A DNA stretch of 64,000 nt from the NCBI GenBank assembly GCA_944363645.1, contig CALVUR010000002.1, positions 62,001 through 126,000 of the forward strand, written 5' to 3'. Both the position numbers and the translations under genes were made by a program. This document shows positions 57,583 to 64,000 of this stretch, one piece after another (position 1 is the stretch's first letter; each line of letters opens with the position of its first letter). The DNA comes from an uncultured Clostridia bacterium. GTDB taxonomy: Bacteria > Bacillota > Clostridia > Christensenellales > Borkfalkiaceae. The notes below the pieces were generated by a model that was not told the origin of the DNA, did not search any database, and worked only from the letters and a program-made list of their open reading frames with translations.

Positions 57583-57750
57583 TTTTAACTCTTCAATACC
57601 TTATTTGCAAGTTGGGCTTCCATCCGGCAAGTTGGTCTTATATCAAAATCAAGTTGTAACGGTTACTTCTTTTACTCAATTAACTTCAAGTGAAGTTGCT
57701 AAGTGGTGGATAGAAACTGATAAGATTACTATTGAAAGTCAAAATTTGGA
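57572..57750 (+). pseudogene. Possible gene fragment, unrecognised
   Basis: An open frame of about 59 codons without an ATG start ends at TGA 57748-57750. Its translation (LQVGLPSGKLVLYQNQ, then VTSFTQLTSSEVAKWWIET and DKITIESQNLESP) has normal amino acid composition and looks like the end of a real protein, unlike the low-complexity DNA next to it. I do not recognise the family. It could be a decayed gene or a chance frame. Confidence 0.35.
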
Positions 57751-57790
57751 ATCACCGTGATTGGAATTATTCAATCGCCGTAATTGCCGT

Positions 57791-58110
57791 AACCAAAAAC
57801 CAACTAACTCAACACTTCTTACACCAACTCACATACTCTCTCTCTTTCACGCTCTCTCACTCTTCCTATCACCCACCCAACCAACTCAATACTTTTCACA
57901 CCACTCGCACCACTTTCGCCTTTTCTCACACTCAAGTCAACTAACGCCCACACCGAACTCATACTTCCGCCCACACATTCTCATCAACACTCACACCAAA
58001 CTCACTCAAACCAACCACCTACACCACACCGCTAAACCACCGCCACACACGACCACCCTAAACACACCCTTCCATCGCCAAATCTCACCTTTTAACTTTT
58101 TCAAACCTTT
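57791..58110 (+). other. G-depleted, C-rich tract (rut-like)
   Basis: In 320 nt of the plus strand I count 138 C (43%) and 11 G (3.4%). Open frames across it are low-complexity (Thr/Pro/His/Ser) and not credible as protein. A long C-rich, G-poor, unstructured RNA is the signature of Rho-utilisation sites. No other stretch in the window is like it. Confidence 0.7.
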
Positions 58111-58200
58111 GCCACATTTCACGAACGTGCCAGCACTTGATTGGTTGGCACATAATTTTTAAAGGAATGAAGATTAAAAAATGCGGTGGGTAAAATAAGT

Positions 58201-58229
58201 TTGACAAAAGCGGTTGGCGGTGATATAAT
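58201..58229 (+). promoter_or_regulatory. Promoter of rqcP
   Basis: Consensus TTGACA and TATAAT with a 17-nt spacer; leader of about 180 nt. Confidence 0.85.
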
Positions 58230-58415
58230 TGCGATAATAGTTTTTTAAGGCTTGATTTTTTCGTGTTTTGGGCTTTTGTGAGCCGAAAAGCCGTCGAAAA
58301 GTGGAAAACACACGAAAAAGTGGCAAGTTTTACTGCCAAAAAATGTGCTGTAACAGAAAATTGGCAAAATTTGGGCGGTTTACAGTGTAAAAATTAAGCC
58401 GTTTAAAGGGACTTT

Positions 58416-58661
58416 ATGAGAATTGACAAATTTTTAAAAGTATCACGCATTTTAAAAAGGCGCACTGTTGCGGCGGATGCTTGCAAGGGCGGTAAGGTAA
58501 TGGTTTTTGGCAAGGAAGTAAAACCATCTTACAACCTAAAAGTTGGCGACGAAGTGGAAATTTGTTTTGGCAGCGGCAGTGTTAAATTTAGAGTGCTTTG
58601 CTTAAAAGAAACGGTTAAAAAAGACGAAGCAAGTAGTCTTTATGAAATTATCGCAGGCTGA
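58416..58661 (+). CDS. rqcP: Ribosome quality-control S4 protein RqcP (YabO)
   Basis: An 81-residue S4-domain protein, starting MRIDKFLKVSRILKRRTVA, diagnostic of RqcP/YabO. With RqcH it extends stalled chains with alanine on the 50S subunit; it binds 23S rRNA and peptidyl-tRNA. AAAGGGAC precedes the ATG. Confidence 0.95.
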   Translation: MRIDKFLKVSRILKRRTVAADACKGGKVMVFGKEVKPSYNLKVGDEVEICFGSGSVKFRVLCLKETVKKDEASSLYEIIAG

Positions 58662-58790
58662 TTTTTTCCGTTTTTGTGTTTGCAAAGCGGATTTTTTATG
58701 CCGTTTTTTAACAAACATTATTAGAAACGAAAAAAGCCAAAAAGGACAAAATTTTGACAATTTTCTGTTTTAAATTTGGCAAATTTTATG

Positions 58791-58818
58791 CGATAATCGG
58801 CTTATAGCCCCACTTTTT
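58791..58818 (-). repeat. TATAAGCC repeat, copy 23
   Basis: Intergenic, CGATAATCGGCTTATAGCC on the plus strand. Confidence 0.85.
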
Positions 58819-58909
58819 GTAAAAAACCGCCCTAAAGTCAAGGGCATCAAAAAAACAAAATTATAAAATTTTAGTTACTAATAAGCGCAGTTTTGCGTAA
58901 GATAGGAAT

Positions 58910-60028
58910 ATGAACACAGCAATAATTTTATCCGCCGGAAGTAGCGAGCGGTCGGGCTTAAAATTTAATAAAAACCTTTTTGTATTTGACGGAAAAACGG
59001 TTATTGAGCACACCATTGCACCCTTTTTAAAGGTGAAAAGCATTGGTGAAATTATTGTTGCCGTAAAAAAAGCGGAAATTGCAAAGTTTGAAAAACTTAT
59101 CTTGCCACTTTCAAAAAAGATTAAACTTTGCGTTGGTGGCGATACACGCACGCAGTCGGTAAAAAACGCCCTTTGTTTAGCGACAGGAAAATACGTATTT
59201 ATCCACGACGGCGCACGCCCATTTATGAGCGAGAAACTTATTAAAAAGTGCGCCTATATGGCGGTTAACAAGGGAAATTGCGTGCCGACAACCCCTTTAA
59301 CGGAAACTGTTGGCGAACTTGACAACGGACAAATTTTGCGCACAAGACGTAAAGACTTATTAAGTTTACAAACCCCACAAGTTTTTGAAACGGAAAAGAT
59401 AAAGTATGCCTACAGCAAAATTAGCGAAAACGATGTTTTTACCGACGACTGCGGTGTTTACTGCAAATACGTTGGACCTTGCAACTTTATCGAAGGCGAA
59501 AAGCAAAACATAAAACTTACGCAAAAGCAAGACTTTTTAAACCTTTTACCACCAAAAACAGGGCTTGGATTTGATATACATACCCTTGTGTCTGGCAGAA
59601 AACTTATACTTGGCGGTGTAACCATCCCCCACACAAAAGGGCTTTTAGGGCATAGCGATGCCGACTGCTTGTTGCATGCGCTTATGGATGCAATGCTGTC
59701 ATCTTGCGGACTTAAAGATATTGGACATTATTACCCAGATACCGATCCAAAATATAAAGATATTTCGAGCGTGATTTTACTTAAAAACACACTTAAACTT
59801 GTAAAAAAGCAGGGCTATAAGCCCGTTAACGCCACTTTTACCATTATGGCGGAAAAACCGAAACTTTCCCCTTTCGTTGATGAAATTAAAAACAATTTAG
59901 CAAAATTGCTTGATGTAAAAGTGGAAAATATTGGCATATCTTGCACCACGTTTGAAGGCGTTGGCGACATCGGTGAAGAAAGAGCGATTGCGGTAAACTG
60001 CGTTTGCACACTTTGTGCTTGCATATAA
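58910..60028 (+). CDS. ispDF: Bifunctional IspD-IspF enzyme of the MEP pathway
   Basis: A 372-residue fusion. Residues 1-212 are IspD (MEP cytidylyltransferase): nucleotide-binding LSAGSSERSGLKFNKNL, DGARPF and TPQVFET. Residues about 215-372 are IspF (cyclodiphosphate synthase): GLGFDIHTL and LLGHSDADCLLHALMDAML with metal-binding Asp/His, then GYKPVNATFTIMAEKPKL. The IspD-IspF linker is very short. It makes steps 2 and 4 of bacterial isoprenoid synthesis; such fusions are known. A repeat copy encodes the KQGYKPVNATF part of IspF, where other IspF proteins have GYxxxNxDxTxxAExPK, so no insertion occurred. Weak ATAGGAAT site at the start. Confidence 0.96.
   Translation: MNTAIILSAGSSERSGLKFNKNLFVFDGKTVIEHTIAPFLKVKSIGEIIVAVKKAEIAKFEKLILPLSKKIKLCVGGDTRTQSVKNALCLATGKYVFIHDGARPFMSEKLIKKCAYMAVNKGNCVPTTPLTETVGELDNGQILRTRRKDLLSLQTPQVFETEKIKYAYSKISENDVFTDDCGVYCKYVGPCNFIEGEKQNIKLTQKQDFLNLLPPKTGLGFDIHTLVSGRKLILGGVTIPHTKGLLGHSDADCLLHALMDAMLSSCGLKDIGHYYPDTDPKYKDISSVILLKNTLKLVKKQGYKPVNATFTIMAEKPKLSPFVDEIKNNLAKLLDVKVENIGISCTTFEGVGDIGEERAIAVNCVCTLCACI
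59804..59840 (+). repeat. TATAAGCC repeat, copy 24 (inside ispDF)
   Basis: Extended copy nearly identical to the intergenic copy at 44551, including the CGCCACTTTTA right arm, inside the conserved IspF region. Confidence 0.85.
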
Positions 60029-60149
60029 CCACCAGAAAACCGATACATATTGCCACTAACAGCAAGAAAAACCCAACACGTGGTGGCATTAACACGCAAA
60101 ATCAAACAAATTGCCCAACGCAAAACGGCAGAAAATAAAAGGAAAATTT

Positions 60150-60668
60150 ATGTACATTTATATATTACAGATGCATTCTTGCACGATACCAGCAAGGATT
60201 GTGCAGTTTGCAACAAGGTATCAATACAGCCACATAGCAATAAGCCTTGACAAAGATTGTGAGCAAATTTATAGTTTTGGCAGAAAAAACATAAACAACA
60301 TTTTTAGCGGTGGCTTTATCGTACAAAAAAAATCTGGCGACTTTTATAAAAAATTTAACAGCACCGTTTGTAGAATTTACGAACTTGAAATATCTGCCGA
60401 TAAATATCAACGTTTAAAGGAAAAACTTGAGTATATGGAAAACCATTCTTATTTATATAAGTATGATTTTTTAGGTATAATTTTAAGATTTTTACATATC
60501 CCTGTATCCTTTCAGCACCACTATGTTTGCAGTCAGTTTGTAGCATCGATTTTGGAAAGTTGCGACATTTTGCACTTTAAAAAAGATCCTTCTTTTGTGC
60601 GACCGCAAGACTTTGAAAGTTTTAACAACATGAAAATTGTCTATCAAGGAAGATACCTTTCTTATTAA
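60150..60668 (+). CDS. Permuted NlpC/P60-like (YiiX type) papain-fold protein
   Basis: A 172-residue protein with the order His then Cys seen in circularly permuted NlpC/P60 enzymes: YSHIAISLD (His28) and HYVCSQFVASIL (Cys127). Members include YiiX-like amidases or lipid acyl hydrolases; the substrate is unknown. No signal peptide is obvious. I chose ATG 60150 (AAAAGGAAAA upstream) over an earlier TTG. A terminator follows at 60696. Confidence 0.75.
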   Translation: MYIYILQMHSCTIPARIVQFATRYQYSHIAISLDKDCEQIYSFGRKNINNIFSGGFIVQKKSGDFYKKFNSTVCRIYELEISADKYQRLKEKLEYMENHSYLYKYDFLGIILRFLHIPVSFQHHYVCSQFVASILESCDILHFKKDPSFVRPQDFESFNNMKIVYQGRYLSY

Positions 60669-60695
60669 ACTAAAAACAACAAAACTAAAATAAAA

Positions 60696-60737
60696 AAACA
60701 AGTTTGCCACTTAAAATTTGGTAAACTTGTTTTTTTA
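60696..60737 (+). terminator. Terminator of the NlpC-like gene
   Basis: AAACAAGTTT and AAACTTGTTT with inner GCCA/TGGT and a T-run. Confidence 0.9.
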
Positions 60738-60772
60738 TGCCAATTTTTACCCCAAAAATCGGCAAAAATGCC

Positions 60773-60800
60773 CAATAACGGGCTTATAGGCGGACTTTTT
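60773..60800 (-). repeat. TATAAGCC repeat, copy 25
   Basis: Intergenic 'CCGCC' subtype, AACGGGCTTATAGGCGGAC on the plus strand. Confidence 0.85.
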
Positions 60801-60849
60801 AACATTTTAAGCCCTGAAAATCTTTAAAAATCACCTGCTTTTTTAATTT

Positions 60850-60872
60850 AAAAAACCGCATACATACCCCCA
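60850..60872 (+). repeat. Second dispersed repeat, copy B
   Basis: Identical over 23 nt to 44648-44670; 50 nt after a TATAAGCC repeat. Confidence 0.8.
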
Positions 60873-61311
60873 CATAAGCAAACAAAACCAACATATCAAA
60901 AATCATTATCTCCCTTTTTGCTGTACACGATTTAAAGAAAATTTATAAAAACTGCATGCCAATGGTGTACATAAATCGAAAGCAACTGTGTTTATATCAA
61001 AAACAATGTTTGACTATTGTACACACACAAAAAGCAGTGTTTTTGCCTATTGTATTCACGATAAAAACAATTAAAGATTTATTGTGTTTTGTCGCCTTAC
61101 AGAAAAAACTTAAATTTAAAAAATATCGTTAAATTTAGCGTTATTTTTCACAATTTATTTACAATTTTTTAATAGTAACTACATTATAAATTTATTTTAA
61201 AGGGATAAAATTTTATATAAGTAAGGGCAAGTTTTGCGATTAGCGTTTTAGTTTATGAGTAAAAACTATCACACTCTACACAATAAAAAGAGAGCAATAT
61301 AAAGAGAGATT

Positions 61312-62695
61312 ATGAAAATTAAAAAAACATTTATTAGCATTTTGTGTATTACCCTTTTAACCCTTTCCACCTTTTTAGGTTGCGGGGCGAAAACAAAAAG
61401 CATTGTTTCAATTGAAAAGACATTTACGAGCGGAAAGGTGGATACTTACACCATAACCTATAGCGACGGAAGTTTGTATAACTTTGAAATCACAAACGGT
61501 ACGGACGGTAAAGACATTGACATTTATGAACTTTACGATGCCTATCTATCCTTTTACCCTGACGCCAACTTTGAGCAGTTTTTGAAAACCCTTGTTGACA
61601 GCGAAGACATAATTGATTTGTCGGTAAGCAATAAAGCGCTTACGCAGTCGCTTAAGGTGTACAGCGAGTTTGTTGAAAATTATTATATTGGCTGGCCCTA
61701 TCAGCAAGTTGCCAAAAACCGTGCGATATATTGCGGTTCTGCCGTGATTTACAAAATTTATGATGATTACACCTATATGATAACAAACTATCACGTGCTT
61801 TACGACGTAAACGCAGCAAGCACCAGCAAAATTGCCGACAAGATTGTGTGCTATTTATACGGCAGTGAAAGCGCACCTGTTGCAACCACCCAGACGGACG
61901 AAAGTGGCACGATTTATAGTTAGGCGATTATGGGATAGATTGCGAGTATGTGGGTGGAACGATAACTTGCGATTTGGCGGTAATACGAGCAAAAACGCAA
62001 GATGTGTTTAATATTAACCCAAACGTAACCGAGATTACCTTTGCGGATAGTTACACGGTTGGCGAAACGGCGATTGCCATTGGGAATTCTGAAAACGAAG
62101 GTATAAGCGTAACCAAAGGCATTGTAAGCGTTGATAACGAATACATCAATTATGCCATTGACAACAATATAAGAAGTTACCGCTCGATGCGAATTGACAC
62201 GGCGATTTATGGTGGGAATTCTGGCGGTGGACTTTTTAACAAAAAGGGCGAACTTATTGGCATCACGAACGCCGGCGACGGCACCGACCAAAACATAAAT
62301 TACGCAATACCTTTAAACATTGTAAGACCTGTTATAGAAAACATTATGTTTAATAAAACGCTTAAAACCCTTGCGCTTGGCGTAGAGGTTTACGGGGAAA
62401 CTCTAAATATATTTACGACGAAAACTTGGGCTTTGGCAAAATTTTTGAAGATGTAATGATTAAAAGCGTAACAGAAAATTCCGTTGCGGAAAGCCTTAAT
62501 TTAAAAGCGGGCGACAAACTTTTATCTATAACAATAAACAGCACAACCTACCCCCTCACCAGATATTTTGATTTGAGCGACATTTTATATTTAGTAAAAC
62601 CCGGCGACACGATAAGTTTTGAATATCAAAACGAAAGGACAAATAAAACGGCAAATTATCTGGTTTTAGCGAGTGATTTTGTGGCTGTAAGTTAA
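61312..62695 (+). pseudogene. HtrA-like lipoprotein serine protease with two frameshifts
   Basis: Three consecutive frames together make one S1C protease with a lipoprotein signal (Cys24 in TFLGC), the catalytic His in MITNYHVLYD, Asp in CDLAVIRA and Ser in YGGNSGGGLF, and a C-terminal PDZ domain (KSVTENSVAESLNLKAGDKLL). Frame 1 ends at TAG 61921-61923; adding one base near 61918-61923 joins GTIYS to LGDYGIDCEYVGG. Frame 2 runs to about 62402; adding one base at 62403-62404 joins GVEVYGETL to KYIYDENLGFGKIFEDV. Both lesions are single-base deletions. The remaining sequence is well conserved, so the loss is recent or an assembly error. Such proteases degrade or process misfolded surface proteins. 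Confidence 0.85.
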
Positions 62696-62706
62696 ATAAA
62701 ACAACT

Positions 62707-62742
62707 AAAAAGTGGGGCTATAAGCCCGTTATCGTCATTTTT
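62707..62742 (+). repeat. TATAAGCC repeat, copy 26
   Basis: Perfect core, 11 nt after the protease stop codon. Confidence 0.88.
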
Positions 62743-62799
62743 TAGCAAAAAATAGCCCCTAAATTTTTAAAAACTTTTCACCTTACAAAATAAAGGAAT

Positions 62800-62827
62800 A
62801 AAAAAAATGCCACTTAAAAAGTGACAT
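62800..62827 (-). terminator. Terminator downstream of the TetR gene
   Basis: CACTT/AAGTG hairpin extended by AATG/CATT, with a T-run on the minus strand; 135 nt after the TetR stop. Confidence 0.6.
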
Positions 62828-62961
62828 TGATTAAAGCGACTAAACTGACAGCCCTACCTATCAATAAAACCGCTTTTTAACAAATTTTTAAAAAACCGCT
62901 TAAAAACCCAACACATACCCCGACATAAAGGGATATATGCACGACTAAAAACCTGATGTTA

Positions 62962-63537
62962 TCAATCTTTTTTTATACGGCGTGCGTAAAAATCGTCGCC
63001 CCACTTTATGCAGAAGGCGTGCAACTGCTCTGGCGTAACGTTTGAAACTTGGCGACAATATTTTATGTATTGACAGAAAATGCCGTCAAAGATAACAGAG
63101 ATTTCCACTTCGATATTTTGCTTATTTATCACCTTTGGATCGCTGTAACAGATTTCTAAAAACTTATTTTTTGCAAGGTTAGAGATTCTGCTTGCGGTGG
63201 TGGTGATTGAGTGGGAACGGCAAATTAGCATATAGTTTTCTTGATTTTTAATAATGTAATCAAAAAACTCGTCAGTAAATTTGCGGTAGTCGTGAAGATT
63301 GGAAAGTTTATCGTTTGTAAAAAATTTATCGATAAGCTCGTTTTCGTAATCTTCTGCAACGGCGTAAACATCGTCATAATGAGAGTAAAACGTTGCACGA
63401 CTTATGTTTGCACGTTTTGTGAGTTCTGTAATCGTAATTTTATTAAGTTCACGCTTTTCAGAGAGCATTTCGGCGAAAACTTTTTTGATTGTGTTTTTAG
63501 TTTTTAATGAAGAATTGTTTAAATTTTTGACTTTCAT
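62962..63537 (-). CDS. TetR/AcrR family transcription regulator
   Basis: A 191-residue regulator. The N-terminal helix-turn-helix is ITITELTKRANISRATFYSHYDDVYAVAEDY (first part EMLSEKRELNK precedes it). The C-terminal ligand domain has no recognisable signature. I chose ATG 63537; a GTG at 63555 is also open. It is divergent from the TerB-like gene, sharing the gap, and may regulate it or itself. Confidence 0.9.
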   Translation of the reverse strand: MKVKNLNNSSLKTKNTIKKVFAEMLSEKRELNKITITELTKRANISRATFYSHYDDVYAVAEDYENELIDKFFTNDKLSNLHDYRKFTDEFFDYIIKNQENYMLICRSHSITTTASRISNLAKNKFLEICYSDPKVINKQNIEVEISVIFDGIFCQYIKYCRQVSNVTPEQLHAFCIKWGDDFYARRIKKD

Positions 63538-63736
63538 AACATTTACAAATTGCACGCTCGTGTAAAAATATTAACAGCGCAATAGTGTTTGTGCGTTGTT
63601 TTTGATGACTAAAAAAGCAAGTTAATTTATAATTAAATTGGCAAACAAGCCATCACTCGACTTTAAAATAAACTTAAACAATCATTTTTAGTACTAAATT
63701 TGGCAATTTTTCACTATCCGCAACAAATTATGTAAT

Positions 63737-63765
63737 ATTATATCACTTTTTTTAAAAAAAGTCAA
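63737..63765 (-). promoter_or_regulatory. Promoter of the TetR gene
   Basis: TTGACT and TATAAT with a 17-nt spacer on the minus strand. Confidence 0.75.
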
Positions 63766-63799
63766 CAATGTTAAAAAAACAGTTAAAAGGAGTTTTATC

Positions 63800-64000
63800 A
63801 TGTTTGATTTTGCAAAAATTTGTAATCAAGTTGAAAACCTATCCCCTGTTGAACGTGGTGCGCTTATTGTAAGCGAATCGGCAACCATTGTAAAAAAATT
63901 TGAAGAAATTAGCGTAACAGCCTTAAACCCAATTGACGCTTTGGCAACCTTTATAATTGGCGCAGTAATGGCAGATGGCGAGATTGACGAAAAGGAATTT
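63800..64000 (+). CDS. TerB-like protein (cut by window edge)
   Basis: The first 67 residues are visible. MFDFAKICNQVENLSPVERG leads to ATFIIGAVMADGEIDEKEF, which fits the start of a TerB-type (tellurite-resistance-like) helical metal-binding domain. AAAAGGAG lies 8 nt before the ATG. The rest is outside the window. Confidence 0.65.
   Translation, partial: MFDFAKICNQVENLSPVERGALIVSESATIVKKFEEISVTALNPIDALATFIIGAVMADGEIDEKEF

Larger units (their letters stand above)
60738..61311. other. Gap with two dispersed repeats and no gene
   Basis: AT-rich. It holds a TATAAGCC repeat, the second dispersed repeat, and three GTACAC or TATTGTA-like words around 60920-61050. A possible weak promoter (TTTACA, TATAAA) lies near 61150-61190 but its spacing is poor. 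Confidence 0.5.

Noticed and set aside
57761..58162. 133-codon open frame across the C-rich tract
   Set aside because: Its translation is low-complexity Thr/Pro/His/Ser and is explained by the lack of G, which removes TAG and TGA stops. No ribosome site.
1..64000. CRISPR arrays, tRNA or rRNA genes, transposases, prophage
   Set aside because: None seen: no regularly spaced repeats, no tRNA arm signatures, no integrase or transposase frames.

Overview
The window is low-GC bacterial DNA from a fermentative Gram-positive (Firmicutes/Clostridia-like) anaerobe, probably gut-associated. This rests on the following: lipoprotein signal peptides with lipoboxes, strong GGAGG-type ribosome sites, TTGACA/TATAAT promoters with 17-nt spacers, a V-type ATPase, a class I galactanase (GH53) locus, sugar ABC transport of the CUT1 type, RqcP (an S4 protein typical of Firmicutes) and Firmicutes-like residues in RpoB. 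The standard genetic code is used. I cannot name the species.

Layout. 0-2 kb: end of a V-ATPase operon (subunit I, cut by the window edge, and its small coiled-coil subunit), divergent from a CorC/HlyC membrane protein. 3.5-11 kb: a 1637-residue surface protein with MBG repeats and a coupled membrane protein, then two small membrane proteins. 10.9-17.8 kb: tcdA-recF facing away from a broken acetyltransferase gene, dnaA, mnmG and a glutamine-amidotransferase-like hydrolase; dnaN is absent. 17.9-32.5 kb: carbohydrate region with psuG, secreted GH53 galactanase, secreted GH13 enzyme, a malE-malF-malG-msmX-like ABC operon, and a second operon of a large unknown barrel-like protein, a zinc ribbon and a cytoplasmic GH53 enzyme. 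Together they look like a galactan/starch-oligosaccharide uptake and degradation locus. 33-41 kb: mgsA and a TPR-kdpF-kdpA-kdpB-kdpC-kdpD' operon; the KdpD-like protein has no kinase domain. 41-44.5 kb: ZIP metal transporter, patatin-like lipase, ArsP_2-type permease, HNH protein. 44.8-57.5 kb: rpoB-rpoC and rpsL-rpsG-fusA-tuf, all on the minus strand. 57.5-64 kb: an odd G-depleted non-coding tract, rqcP, an ispD-ispF fusion, a permuted NlpC/P60-like protein, a frameshifted HtrA-like protease, a TetR regulator and the start of a TerB-like gene.

The most unusual signal is a dispersed motif of about 28 nt, core GGGCTATAAGCCCGTTATCG, found 26 times in both orientations. Eighteen copies are between genes, often touching a stop codon, and eight are inside reading frames, where one orientation repeatedly encodes the same short peptide (YKPVI-like) in unrelated proteins. 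Two of the genic copies sit at positions that look ungapped in their protein families, which suggests the motif evolved in place, as DNA uptake sequences do. Other points of interest are a 320-nt tract with C:G of about 12:1 upstream of rqcP (Rho-site-like), complementary RNA segments flanking rpsL, a natural Arg at the S12 Lys88 site linked to streptomycin resistance, and a kinase-less Kdp regulator.
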